Shown here piece by piece: positions 27,326-35,906 of a stretch of DNA of 46,174 bases; position 1 is the stretch's first letter; every line of letters starts with the position of its first letter. The notes under the pieces are model-generated. The model saw only the letters and a list, made by a program, of their open reading frames with translations, had not been told where the DNA came from and did no database searches. A program made the translations under genes and the position numbers. Source of the stretch: DAIOHQ01 sp036744635 (GTDB lineage Bacteria > Planctomycetota > Phycisphaerae > Tepidisphaerales > Tepidisphaeraceae); the NCBI GenBank assembly GCA_036744635.1, contig DAIOHQ010000005.1:1-46174 (forward strand). Direction: 5' to 3'.

Positions 27326-28876
27326 ATGGAGCGAGAAGGCAAACATGTTCTTTCCCACGCGGGGATTTACCTGATCGCGCGGGGCGTGCCGGGGGTGATG
27401 GCGTTTGTCGCGATTCCGCTGTTTTCGCGCCTGCTGACCAAGGAGCAGTACGGCCAGTACGCGCTGGTGATTGCGACGGTCGGCCTGCTCAACAGCCTGG
27501 TGTTTGAGTGGCTGCGGTTGTCGCTGGTGCGCTATCTGCCGGTCTATCGGGAGAATCCCGAGCGCCTGCAATCGGTGCTGGCGACGACGGCAGCGCTACT
27601 GATTATGGCAAGCGGCATTGTCGCCGGAACCATATTCCTGCTGCCCATTCATTCGGCGTGGCGGGCGATGGCGATTCCGTGCTGGATCGCCCTGGCGGTG
27701 CAGGCGCTGTTCGATTTGGCCAGCCAGTACAGCCGGGCCGTATTGCGGCCGTGGCAGTTCATGGTCTTGGCGCTGGCGCGCTCGACTGCGATGGTGGTGG
27801 TGGGGGCGGCGCTGATCAAGATGGGCGCTGGGTGGTGGGGACCATTGGCGGGCGTGACCGCGGGCATGGCCCTGGCGACGATCTACGCGTATCGCCGCGA
27901 CTGGAAAGGCGTGAAGTTCACCATCGAACGCGAGACTTTGGCAAAGATTTGCCAATATGGAATTCCCCTGTCGGTGACGGTGGCGCTGGCGGCGGTTATC
28001 AGCAGTTCCGATCGATTCCTGATCGCGGGTTATCTCGGCGAGGGTGCGGCCGGGCTCTATTCCGTGGCCGTCGATTTCACCGCGCAGACGCTGACGCTGC
28101 TGATGATGGTGATCAACTTGGCGATGTATCCGATCGCGGTGCGGGCCTACGAGCAACATGGAAAAGAGGCGGCCCAGGAACAGATGCGCTCCAACGCGTC
28201 ACTGCTGATGGCGGTGGCGATACCTTGTGTGATCGGGCTGACCGTGCTGGCGCCGGGGATCTCCTATTGTTTCCTGGGCAAGGATTTCCGCACGGGGGCC
28301 GCGGCCATCATGCCGCTGGTGGCGCTGGGGACTTTTCTGGCGGGGATGAAAGCCTATCACTTCGATGCCGCGTTTCAGTTTGCCCATCGCACGATTTTCC
28401 AGGTGTGGATCGTGCTTTTCGCGGCGGCGGTCAACGTGGTGCTGAACGTGATCGCGATTCCGCGCTGGGGGATCAACGGCGCGGCGTGCGCCTCGGTGCT
28501 GGCGTACATTGTCTCCATCGTGCTGACGGCGTATCTGGGGCGCAAGCATTTTGTGCTGCCATTCCCGATGCGGGCGGGGGGTCAGGTTGTGCTGGCTGGG
28601 GCGATTATGGCGGCGGCGCTGGTGCCGTTTCGCGGGGCGCTGGATAAGAAGGATGTGGCGATGCAGATCGCCGGCGGCGGGGCGCTGTATTGCCTTTCGC
28701 TGTTTGCCATGAATTTTCTGGAGCTCAGGGATATCGCCATACGGAAGTGGCGGTCGAGCGGGATGGCGGCCGGGCATGGATTTCCCGTGCTTGCACCGGT
28801 CGCGGCGGCCCAGGAGGGCGGGGAGGCCCAGCCCCTGCAAGTGTTGCGTGGAACTTCACTCGTCGAGACGCGGTGA
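27326..28876 (+). CDS. Wzx-like polysaccharide flippase
   Basis: A 516-residue integral membrane protein of the MOP exporter superfamily, expected to flip lipid-linked repeat units across the inner membrane. About 12-14 hydrophobic helices are visible. The N-terminal pattern IPLFSRLLTKEQYGQYAL (31-48) is typical of polysaccharide biosynthesis flippases. The loop SSDRFLIAGYLGEGAAGLYS (about 229-248) is another family landmark. The last about 40 residues are hydrophilic and variable. It follows the priming transferase and precedes a glycosyltransferase on the same strand, as expected for a Wzx/Wzy locus. Confidence 0.9.
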   Translation: MEREGKHVLSHAGIYLIARGVPGVMAFVAIPLFSRLLTKEQYGQYALVIATVGLLNSLVFEWLRLSLVRYLPVYRENPERLQSVLATTAALLIMASGIVAGTIFLLPIHSAWRAMAIPCWIALAVQALFDLASQYSRAVLRPWQFMVLALARSTAMVVVGAALIKMGAGWWGPLAGVTAGMALATIYAYRRDWKGVKFTIERETLAKICQYGIPLSVTVALAAVISSSDRFLIAGYLGEGAAGLYSVAVDFTAQTLTLLMMVINLAMYPIAVRAYEQHGKEAAQEQMRSNASLLMAVAIPCVIGLTVLAPGISYCFLGKDFRTGAAAIMPLVALGTFLAGMKAYHFDAAFQFAHRTIFQVWIVLFAAAVNVVLNVIAIPRWGINGAACASVLAYIVSIVLTAYLGRKHFVLPFPMRAGGQVVLAGAIMAAALVPFRGALDKKDVAMQIAGGGALYCLSLFAMNFLELRDIAIRKWRSSGMAAGHGFPVLAPVAAAQEGGEAQPLQVLRGTSLVETR

Positions 28877-28910
28877 CGATAGAAACGGTAGTCGAAGCGT
28901 GAAAAGTGAT

Positions 28911-30128
28911 ATGAACTCGATTTGCATGTTTACGCCGTCCGCCGATGGAGGCCATGCGCTGTATGCGCAGGAGCTGATGACGGCGCTGTGCGCCCCCCCC
29001 CGTCCCCCGCGGCAAATGAAATTCGAGCTGGTGAGCAGCGAGAACCTGCACCCGGAATTTCGCTGCGGCCAATATGACATTCACCCGATTCTGCCCGCGC
29101 TTTTGGATCGCCGGCAGATTGGCAGCCGGCTGGGGTGGGTGGCCAATCGCGTCATGCACTATCCGCGGCGTGAGATGACGTTTTTGAAGTGGCTGCGCGG
29201 CCGGCCGGACATTGGCGCGGTTCATTTTCAGGAATGGACGCCCTGGCTGGCGGCGCCGCTGTTTCGCCGCATTCGCAAGATGGGCAAGAAGATTTTCTAC
29301 ACCGTCCACAACGTGGTGCCGCACAAATATCCGAAGTACGTCCCCAAGGCGGTCATGGATGGATGGATTCGCCGGGCGTGCCTGATGTGCGATGGGTTGT
29401 ACGTGCTGAGCGACCTGCTGGCGGAGGAGCTGGATCGATTCCTCGGCCAGCCGCATCCGCCGATTCACGTGGCGCCGCATGGCGTGTGGACCGTACACCA
29501 TGCCGTGGCCGTCCCTTCGATGGAGGAGCGGCTGGCGTGGAAAAAGCTTTTGTTCTTTGGATCGATTCGGCGGAACAAAGGACTGCACCTGCTGCTTCAG
29601 GCGGCCGAGGCGCTGCCTGGTTACAGCATCACCATCGCCGGCGAGCCGACCGATGGGGATTACTTTCGCAATGAAATCGTGCCGCAGATCAGGCAGCTCC
29701 GGGAACGCGGCATGAAGATCGATCTGCGCGACCACTTTATTCCCGATGCCGAGCTGGCCGAGCTGTTCGCATCTCACAGCGCCATCGTGCTGCCATACAC
29801 CAGCGAATTCGTCGCCCAGAGCGGCGTGGTGTTCATGGCGCTGGCGTACGAGATTCCGGTGGTTGCCAGCGAAGCGGGGGGGCTGAAGGACTTGCTGAAG
29901 AAGTTCAAGATCGGCGTGAATTGCAGCGCCGCCACGGCGGACGGCCTGGCGGCGGGAGTGAACGCGTTGTTTGCGTTGGACATGCGCTCGCAACTGGAGC
30001 GGGAAATTCAGGCGGCCAGGCGCCATTATTCCTGGCAGAAGGCGGCCGCGGCGACGATTGATGGATATCTGGCGGCGACGCCGGCAGTGGAAGAAAATGC
30101 TTGCACCCTTGAAACAACTGCCGCGTAA
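28911..30128 (+). CDS. GT-B glycosyltransferase of the polysaccharide locus
   Basis: A 405-residue GT-B fold transferase. ICMFTPSADGGHALYAQEL (4-22) is the glycine-containing acceptor loop, and VHFQEWTPWLAAPLF and FYTVHNVVPHKYP are N-domain features. LFFGSIRRNKGLHLLLQAAE begins the donor domain. The usual GT4 E-x7-E region reads EFVAQSGVVFMALAYEIP, an atypical version. MNSICMF at 28911 was chosen as start; an in-frame GTG at 28899 is an alternative. The frame running upstream into the flippase gene is not part of the protein. It overlaps the next gene by 32 bases. Confidence 0.85.
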   Translation: MNSICMFTPSADGGHALYAQELMTALCAPPRPPRQMKFELVSSENLHPEFRCGQYDIHPILPALLDRRQIGSRLGWVANRVMHYPRREMTFLKWLRGRPDIGAVHFQEWTPWLAAPLFRRIRKMGKKIFYTVHNVVPHKYPKYVPKAVMDGWIRRACLMCDGLYVLSDLLAEELDRFLGQPHPPIHVAPHGVWTVHHAVAVPSMEERLAWKKLLFFGSIRRNKGLHLLLQAAEALPGYSITIAGEPTDGDYFRNEIVPQIRQLRERGMKIDLRDHFIPDAELAELFASHSAIVLPYTSEFVAQSGVVFMALAYEIPVVASEAGGLKDLLKKFKIGVNCSAATADGLAAGVNALFALDMRSQLEREIQAARRHYSWQKAAAATIDGYLAATPAVEENACTLETTAA

Positions 30129-31566
30129 AGCATCCTCGAGGATGCCGGGAGAACCGCGCGACGCGATCGCCGGCCGCTGGGCTGCGCCTATGACGCTTGC
30201 GCTGGGCTTCTTCTGCTTCATGCCGTATCCGGCGCTGAATGTGCTCAATACTTCAGCCGTGCAAATCGGCAACGCGCTGACCGTGCTGATGGTGCTGCCG
30301 TGCCTGGCGATTTCCTGGAAGCGGCAGCCGTTTTACCTTTATCTGCTGATCCTCGCCCCGCTGTGCCTGTCGATGCTGAAAGTGGCGGCGGTGGGAGGAG
30401 ACCTGGATCTGTCGCTGAAGACCTTCATCGTCTGGGCGATGGCGTGCCTGACGATGATCACCGCGCAGGCCTACGCGCCGCGTTATGCGCTGCACCTGAT
30501 GACGGGGATCGCGCTGGCGACGCTGGTGCACGTGGCGGTGGGCGGATGGCAGTTTGTTGCCTTCAGCAATGGAGAATTTCCGCTGGTCGGGCTGTACGTC
30601 AACCAGTCATTTCTGAGCGTGCAGGACAACGCCACCATCATCGCAAAGTGGACGCAGCGCCCGTTCGGGATTTTTCCAGAGCCTTCAGCGATGTCGAGCT
30701 CGTTGGCGCCTTGGGTGCTCTTCTGGCTGGCGATGGCCTGCGGGATCGTACGCCTGAAGGTGCAGCCGCAGCGCTGGCAGAGGGTTCTCTTCAACTGCGC
30801 CACGGCTGGCGGGCTGGGGCTGATCATCCTTTCCCGCTCGGGACACACGGCGGTGACGCTGGCTGGGGCGGCGCTGATCGTGGGGATCTGGCTGAAGCGG
30901 AGCAAGGCGACGCCGCAAACCTATGCGGCGATTGTCGCGATGTTCAGCATCATCCTGCCGGTGGTGGTGTGGTTTGCGGCGATGGCGCTGGGAGACCGGC
31001 TGGGCGGAGCATCGGCGATGGGAAACAGCTCCTGGCAGGACCGCACGGACTCGCTGGTTTTGGGATTCAAGCTGCTGACCGGCGGCGAGGCCAGCACGCT
31101 GCTGTTTGGATTCGGGCCGGGATTGACATCGCCGGCGCTGTGGGATGCGGCGCGGCTGGAGGCGGTGTGGAGCGTCTCGCTGGGCTATATCTATGAAACA
31201 GGCCTGTTCGGCGCGCTCGTGGTTTTCTGGATTGGCCGGCATGTGTTCAAGAAATGGCGCGAGTCGCGCGGCGACCTGGTGTTTGCGGCGATCGCGGTGG
31301 TGTGGCTGGTAGGGATCACGCTGACGACGAGCTACCAGCAACTGCTGCCGCTGTGGCTGGCGCTGGGCTGGATGACGGTCTGGCCGGCGATCTGCGAGCC
31401 GGCGGGAGCGGTTGCGGCTCGGACCGCACGGCCAGCGCGACTGGAGGCGCCGCCGGTGAAGCCGGTGCGACGGCGCGAGAAATGGATTCCGCTGGGCATG
31501 GATGGAGATGCGTTGACGGATCAGATGGCGCTGACACCGGATCGGCCCAGGCGCTGGACGCGGTGA
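30097..31566 (+). CDS. O-antigen ligase/Wzy polymerase-like membrane protein
   Basis: A 489-residue inner-membrane protein with roughly ten to twelve hydrophobic segments and a large periplasmic loop (about 340-380, LGDRLGGASAMGNSSWQDR onward), as in Wzy polymerases and WaaL ligases. Sequence identity in this family is low, so the call rests on topology, the loop Arg-rich pattern and the locus. It should link repeat units into polymer. The start at 30097 is preceded by GGAAGA and lies inside the end of the preceding glycosyltransferase gene. The C-terminal about 60 residues are hydrophilic and probably cytoplasmic. Confidence 0.78.
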   Translation: MLAPLKQLPRKASSRMPGEPRDAIAGRWAAPMTLALGFFCFMPYPALNVLNTSAVQIGNALTVLMVLPCLAISWKRQPFYLYLLILAPLCLSMLKVAAVGGDLDLSLKTFIVWAMACLTMITAQAYAPRYALHLMTGIALATLVHVAVGGWQFVAFSNGEFPLVGLYVNQSFLSVQDNATIIAKWTQRPFGIFPEPSAMSSSLAPWVLFWLAMACGIVRLKVQPQRWQRVLFNCATAGGLGLIILSRSGHTAVTLAGAALIVGIWLKRSKATPQTYAAIVAMFSIILPVVVWFAAMALGDRLGGASAMGNSSWQDRTDSLVLGFKLLTGGEASTLLFGFGPGLTSPALWDAARLEAVWSVSLGYIYETGLFGALVVFWIGRHVFKKWRESRGDLVFAAIAVVWLVGITLTTSYQQLLPLWLALGWMTVWPAICEPAGAVAARTARPARLEAPPVKPVRRREKWIPLGMDGDALTDQMALTPDRPRRWTR

Positions 31567-31592
31567 TGAGTATGAAGGGTAAGGCAGGAGCA

Positions 31593-32510
31593 ATGACGGA
31601 TCGGATAACCACAGTGGGTGTGCTGCATGTCGGCGAGATGGGCGCCGCCGTCGCGGCCGTATTACGCAGCCGCGGCGCGCGCGTGGTCACCACTGTCGCG
31701 GGGCGCAGTCAGCGCACAGCCGGTCGCTGCCGGGAGGCGGGCGTTGAGGTGCTCGATTCATTGGCGGACGTGGTGCGGGTTTCCGATGTGGTTATGTCGC
31801 TGGTTCCGCCGGCGTCGGCGGAGCAACTGGTCAATGAGTATTGCGAGCACGCTCATGTTGCCCCGGCCGGCGCAGTATACGTGGAAATGAACTCGATTGG
31901 GCCGGAGCTGTGCGCCATCCTCGGCGAAAAGGTCGAGCGAGCCGGGTGCAGTTTTGTCGATGCCGCGATTAATGGTCTGGCGAAAAATCTTACGACCAGC
32001 GGCACGTTGTTTCTCAGCGGGCCCGGCAGCGAGCAGGTCGCGGCGCTGTTCGGCGGCGCCGTCCGCACGCGGATGCTGGGTGAAGAGATCGGCCGAGCCT
32101 CGGCGATGAAGATGTTGCTGGCCGGCGTTTCCAAAGGCGTTTGCGCGCTGTTCGTCGAGCTGGGCCTGGCGGCTCAGCGGCGGGAAATGCTCACTGAGAT
32201 GCTCGAAGCATCCTCGCAGATTTATCCCGGCATCATGCAGCTCATCGACCGCATGTTGCCAACCTACGCGTTGCACGCGCCGCGGCGGGCGATGGAAATG
32301 AACGAATTGCAGGAGACGCTTCGCGCCGCCGACCTCGAACCGTGCGTGGTCGATGCCGTGCGCCGTCTCCACGAATCACTGGCCGAGGAGTCGTTTGACA
32401 CTCCGGCCGAAGGCAACGGCTGGACCGTTGCGTCTTTGATCCAGCACCTGCAGCGGCGGGATTTCCTCGCCGCCGAAGAGCTGGCGAGCCCGAAGCAAAC
32501 TGGAAAATAA
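31593..32510 (+). CDS. 6PGDH/beta-hydroxyacid-dehydrogenase-like oxidoreductase with DUF1932-type C-domain
   Basis: A 305-residue NAD(P)-dependent oxidoreductase. The Rossmann loop reads GVLHVGEMGAAVA (8-20), close to the GxIGxGxMG of beta-hydroxyacid dehydrogenases, and the N-domain ends with VVMSLVPPASAEQL. The all-helical C-terminal part (about 170-290, KMLLAGVSKGVCALFVELG) resembles the DUF1932 domain found with such proteins. An ATG at 31566 overlaps the stop of the upstream gene as ATGA and would add nine residues; 31593 places the nucleotide loop nearer the N-terminus, as is usual. The gene is translationally close to the polymerase-like gene and 11 bp before the RraA-family gene. The substrate is unknown, probably a hydroxyacid. 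Confidence 0.75.
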   Translation: MTDRITTVGVLHVGEMGAAVAAVLRSRGARVVTTVAGRSQRTAGRCREAGVEVLDSLADVVRVSDVVMSLVPPASAEQLVNEYCEHAHVAPAGAVYVEMNSIGPELCAILGEKVERAGCSFVDAAINGLAKNLTTSGTLFLSGPGSEQVAALFGGAVRTRMLGEEIGRASAMKMLLAGVSKGVCALFVELGLAAQRREMLTEMLEASSQIYPGIMQLIDRMLPTYALHAPRRAMEMNELQETLRAADLEPCVVDAVRRLHESLAEESFDTPAEGNGWTVASLIQHLQRRDFLAAEELASPKQTGK

Positions 32511-32521
32511 GGAGATAGAAA

Positions 32522-33286
32522 ATGGCAGCTAAACCCCGTTCAGCGCATTTGCACCCCGGACCCGGCTTCCGCGTGAAGGTCAACTTTCTGCGGCCGCCGG
32601 CGGAACTGATGGAAGCGTTCCGTGAGTTCCCCACGCCGGATATTTCCGACCTGCTCAACCGCCTGTATGCGGTCGATCCCGAGATCCGCTGCCTGACCAG
32701 CGATCAGCACCGGATCTGCGGCCCGGCCCTGACGGTGAAGGTCTTCCCCGGCGACAATCTGATGGTTCACAAGTCGCTGGACGTGCTCGAGCCGGGCGAC
32801 ATCGTGATCATCGACGCCGGCGGCTCGAAGCTCAACGCGGTGCTGGGCGATCTGATCTCCACCAAGGCACGGCATCGTGGCGTGCAGGGATTTGTGGTGG
32901 ATGGCCTGGTGCGCGACCTGCCGAGCATTCAGGCGATCGATCTGCCCGTATTCGCCCGCGGCACGAGTCCCATTGGCCCGTTGCATCGCGGGCCGGGGGA
33001 GATCAACTATTCGATCTGCTGCGGCGGCGTGGTGATCAGCCCCGGCGACATCATCGTCGGCGATGCCATGGGCGTGGTGGTGGTTCCGCAGGGAATCGCT
33101 GAGGAATTGCTCGGGCGCCTGCAGTCGCATAAGGCCGACAACGCTGAATATTTTGAGTCAGTGAAGAAGGGAAACTTCTCCAACGCCTGGGTGGACAAGA
33201 TTCTGATCGATATGGAATGCCCGATGGTGCGCGGCGCCAGCCCGGCGGAGACAACTCCCGCGGCGGAGCCGAGCAAGGTTGGGTAA
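32522..33286 (+). CDS. RraA-family protein (HMG/CHA aldolase-like)
   Basis: A 254-residue protein of the RraA/dimethylmenaquinone methyltransferase-like fold, whose enzymatic members are class II pyruvate aldolases (4-hydroxy-4-methyl-2-oxoglutarate and related). Visible are GPALTVKVFPGDNLMVHKSL, the GDLIS and KARHRGVQGFVVDGLVRD segment (active-site Arg-Asp pair) and SPGDIIVGDAMGVVVVP. GGAG stands just before the start. In E. coli, RraA itself is an RNase E inhibitor, but the aldolase motif and setting argue for a catabolic or biosynthetic aldolase here. It lies in the tail of the polysaccharide operon next to an oxidoreductase and ATP-grasp ligases. Confidence 0.83.
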   Translation: MAAKPRSAHLHPGPGFRVKVNFLRPPAELMEAFREFPTPDISDLLNRLYAVDPEIRCLTSDQHRICGPALTVKVFPGDNLMVHKSLDVLEPGDIVIIDAGGSKLNAVLGDLISTKARHRGVQGFVVDGLVRDLPSIQAIDLPVFARGTSPIGPLHRGPGEINYSICCGGVVISPGDIIVGDAMGVVVVPQGIAEELLGRLQSHKADNAEYFESVKKGNFSNAWVDKILIDMECPMVRGASPAETTPAAEPSKVG

Positions 33287-33322
33287 TCGATTGCGCCGCT
33301 TGTTTGCAGCGCACGGGAGAAA

Positions 33323-34453
33323 ATGATGGCTGGTCTGTTGAACAATCGCCTGACGTTGCGGGCATTGTGGTTTGTGGCGATGGGCAAGGCGTTCCTGCGC
33401 TACAAGAACCCGCGCCGCCGCGCCGCGGGGCGGCACCACGAGGCGTTTTATGTGCGCACCTGGCACGAAGCCGCCGCCGAGATCGGGGCGAGCTGCCGGC
33501 AGCTCGACGGATCGATCCACGAGATCGAGCTGGATGGGGTGCGCACGCTGGTGACGGAAAACGTCACGGCCATCGATGACCCGGTGATGCTGCTGGTGCT
33601 GCACGACAAGCCGCTGACCCATCGTATTCTCCAGGCTGAAGGACTGTCAGTTCCCAAGCACGCGGCGTTTGGCTTGGGCGACCTGCAGGCCGCGTTGCAG
33701 TTCCTTCAGCAAACTGATCGCGATTGCGTGGTGAAGCCGGCCAACGGCACCGGCGGCGGGCGGGGCGTGACCACCGGAATCCGCACGCGCTGGCAGCTTG
33801 CCTGCGCCGCGGCGGCGGCGGCGTGCTACAGCGATGAGCTGATGATCGAAGAGCAGATCGAAGGGACCAACTACCGCTTGTTGTATCTGGACGGGCAGCT
33901 TCTCGATTCATTTTCGCGCAAGCCTCCAGCGGTGGCGGGGGATGGCGCGTCCAGCATTGCCGCGCTGGTCCGCAAGCACAACGATGAGCGCCTCAAGAGT
34001 GGTTCGGGAATGTCGCAGGTTCTGTTGAGCGTCGATCTGGACATGCGGCGGACGTTGGCGCGGCAGGGATTGTCGCTGAGATCCGTGCCGCCGGCGGGCA
34101 GGGAGATCACGCTCAAGACGGTGATCAACGAGAACTGCGGCGCGGACAACACCACCGCCACCAAGGTGCTGCATCCGTCTATCATCGAAGATGGTGCCCG
34201 TGCGGCGCGGGCGCTGGGGGCGCGATTTGCCGGCGTCGATATGGTGATCGACGATCCGACGGTTCCGCTGGCGGAATCCGGCGGCGTGATCCTCGAAGTG
34301 AACGGCACCCCGAATCTGTATTATCACTACAACAAGAAGGATGGAGCCTTTCCCGTGGCCGTGCATCTGCTGCGGCGGCTTTTGCAGGGACAGGCGGAAG
34401 AGCGGCGGCAGAGCGAGCCGGCCAAATCTGTCCGCGCCGCGGTTGCGGTCTAA
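33323..34453 (+). CDS. ATP-grasp ligase with cyanophycin-synthetase/RimK-like C-terminal half
   Basis: A 376-residue ATP-dependent carboxylate-amine (or thiol) ligase. The ATP-grasp fold is marked by K138 in CVVKPANGTGG, the glycine loop GTGGGRGVT (142-150), the hinge EEQIEGTNYRLLYLDG (176-191) and metal ligands in EVNGTP (325-330). The segment SRKPPAVAGDGASSIAALV resembles the cyanophycin synthetase/RimK branch, which joins amino acids. The N-terminal 90 residues are not recognised. The start has GGGAGA upstream. It is followed by a second, differently built ATP-grasp gene; both are in the polysaccharide operon tail, so an amino acid or carboxylate decoration of the glycan is plausible. Confidence 0.8.
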   Translation: MMAGLLNNRLTLRALWFVAMGKAFLRYKNPRRRAAGRHHEAFYVRTWHEAAAEIGASCRQLDGSIHEIELDGVRTLVTENVTAIDDPVMLLVLHDKPLTHRILQAEGLSVPKHAAFGLGDLQAALQFLQQTDRDCVVKPANGTGGGRGVTTGIRTRWQLACAAAAAACYSDELMIEEQIEGTNYRLLYLDGQLLDSFSRKPPAVAGDGASSIAALVRKHNDERLKSGSGMSQVLLSVDLDMRRTLARQGLSLRSVPPAGREITLKTVINENCGADNTTATKVLHPSIIEDGARAARALGARFAGVDMVIDDPTVPLAESGGVILEVNGTPNLYYHYNKKDGAFPVAVHLLRRLLQGQAEERRQSEPAKSVRAAVAV

Positions 34454-34552
34454 ATGCAGCAATGAAATGGCCCGAAGATATCCGGGAACGCCGCGGCGGC
34501 CGCCAGGCTTATGGGACGTAAAAAGCGGAAACGAAATGAAAGCGAGCAGTGG

Positions 34553-35869
34553 ATGTTGAAGAGCGAAAGCATGGTTGCGACGTTGCCGGCGGAGCGGGGC
34601 AGGGTGGAAGCACCTGCGCACCTTCCGTCAACGGTGGGCGAGTACGCCCACCCTGCGTTGGATCAAACAGCGCCCAAGCTACTGGAATCTCCCGCCGTCG
34701 TCATTCTCGGGGGCGAGGCCAACGCCCTGTCGGTGGCGCGCGATCTCGGCCGGCAGGGGGTGAAGGTGTATGGCTTCGGCGAATCGGATGCCGCCGTCCG
34801 CCACTCGCGCTACTGCCAATGGATTCCGCTCGATGCTGGGGAAGAAGGCGGCGAGGGCTTCGAAGAAGTCTGGGCGCGTTTCTTGCTCTCCGACGATGCC
34901 GAATATCTCCACGGCAGCGTGCTGCTCGCCTGCTCCGATGCCGGCATCCAGGTGCTGTCGCGCCATCGCGAGAAGTTGCTGAAGCTCTATCGTCTGGATG
35001 AATCCGACACCTCCGCGCAGATCTCCGTGCTCGACAAGCTCACCACCTACAAACACGCGCGGGAAGCCGGCATTCCCACGCCGCGCTTCTGGGAGACGCC
35101 CACGCGCCAGCAGGTGCTGGCGCTGCGCGAGTCGCTGGTCTTCCCCGTCCTGATCAAGCCGCGCCTCTCGCACATCTTCGAGGCGCACTTCAACCGCAAG
35201 CACGTGATCGTCTCGAATCTTGAGCAGCTTCTGGAGACCTTCGACAAGGCCGCCGCGGCCGGCATCGATATCCTGCTGATGGAGTGGATTCCCGGCGGCG
35301 ATGACCGGCTGTGCAGCTATTACACCTATCTTGACGAAGACGGAACACCGCTGTTCCACTTCACCAAGCGGGTGATTCGCCGCTTCCCGGTGGGAATGGG
35401 AACGGCCTGCTATCACATCACCGACTGGATTCCGGAGCTGCCGCCGCTGGCGCTGAAGCTCTTTCACGAGGTGGGGCTGCGCGGGCTGGCCAACATCGAA
35501 TTCAAGCAGGATCCGCGCGACGGCCAGTATAAGGTGATCGAGGTCAATGCCCGTTTTACCGCGTCCAACTGCCTGGTCTCGGGCAGCGGTTTCAGCCTGG
35601 CCACGTTCATCTACAACCGCATCACCGGCCGGCCGCAGATTGAGTTGAAGGACTACAAGCGCGGCCTGCGCCTCTGGGACCCGGTGCGCGATTTCTGGTG
35701 TTACCGTGAACTAAGCCGCGCCGGCGAGATAACGCTGTGGCAATGGATCAAGAGCATCCTCCACCGCCAGACGTTCCCCTTCTTCGCCTGGACCGACCCG
35801 ATGCCGGCAGTGGCGCGTGCCTGCAAACCATTGGCGCGCAGACTGCGAAGAGCGCCGAAAAAATCTTAG
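34553..35869 (+). CDS. ATP-grasp carboxylate-amine ligase with a repeat-derived N-terminal segment
   Basis: A 438-residue ATP-grasp protein of the type found in exopolysaccharide loci. A pre-ATP-grasp Rossmann-like domain begins VVILGGEANAL (49-59). ATP-grasp marks are FPVLIKPRLSH, LLMEWIPGGDDRL and IEVNARF (about 329-335). Residues 17-34 are encoded by a decayed copy of the dispersed repeat found at 41558, so this stretch is an insertion product, not family sequence. The start is uncertain: ATG at 34553 or 34571, or GTG at 34632, which lies inside the repeat itself. It is the last gene of the polysaccharide operon. The substrate is unknown. Confidence 0.75.
   Translation: MLKSESMVATLPAERGRVEAPAHLPSTVGEYAHPALDQTAPKLLESPAVVILGGEANALSVARDLGRQGVKVYGFGESDAAVRHSRYCQWIPLDAGEEGGEGFEEVWARFLLSDDAEYLHGSVLLACSDAGIQVLSRHREKLLKLYRLDESDTSAQISVLDKLTTYKHAREAGIPTPRFWETPTRQQVLALRESLVFPVLIKPRLSHIFEAHFNRKHVIVSNLEQLLETFDKAAAAGIDILLMEWIPGGDDRLCSYYTYLDEDGTPLFHFTKRVIRRFPVGMGTACYHITDWIPELPPLALKLFHEVGLRGLANIEFKQDPRDGQYKVIEVNARFTASNCLVSGSGFSLATFIYNRITGRPQIELKDYKRGLRLWDPVRDFWCYRELSRAGEITLWQWIKSILHRQTFPFFAWTDPMPAVARACKPLARRLRRAPKKS
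34601..34654. repeat. Decayed family A hairpin repeat inside a coding region
   Basis: The 25 bases at 34630-34654 (AACGGTGGGCGAGTACGCCC followed by ACCCT) are identical to 41588-41612. The left half (34601-34629, starting AGGGTGG) aligns to the left arm of the 41558 element with several changes. The whole 54-bp element is in frame with the ATP-grasp gene and encodes residues 17-34, ending TVGEYAHP. Confidence 0.8.
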
Positions 35870-35870
35870 C

Positions 35871-35891
35871 AACGGACAACGGACAACGGAC
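35871..35891. repeat. Three tandem copies of AACGGAC
   Basis: Three perfect 7-bp copies follow one base after the stop codon of the ATP-grasp gene, in the 37-bp space before the convergent glcD-like gene. No function is apparent; it could be a slippage product. Confidence 0.7.
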
Positions 35892-35906
35892 CAGGAATAA
35901 ACTACG

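Noticed and set aside
27508..28647. A 379-codon plus-strand frame within the flippase gene
   Set aside because: Gly/Ala/Asp-rich sequence without helices is the +1 shadow of a membrane-protein gene.
28725..30272. A 515-codon open frame on the minus strand across the glycosyltransferase region
   Set aside because: It lies opposite a clear GT-B gene, is full of His/Arg/Gln typical of antisense high-GC frames and shows no family motif.
34511..34552. Upstream ATG at 34511 as the start of the second ATP-grasp gene
   Set aside because: It would add a very basic GRKKRKRNE stretch without family similarity and has no clear ribosome-binding site.
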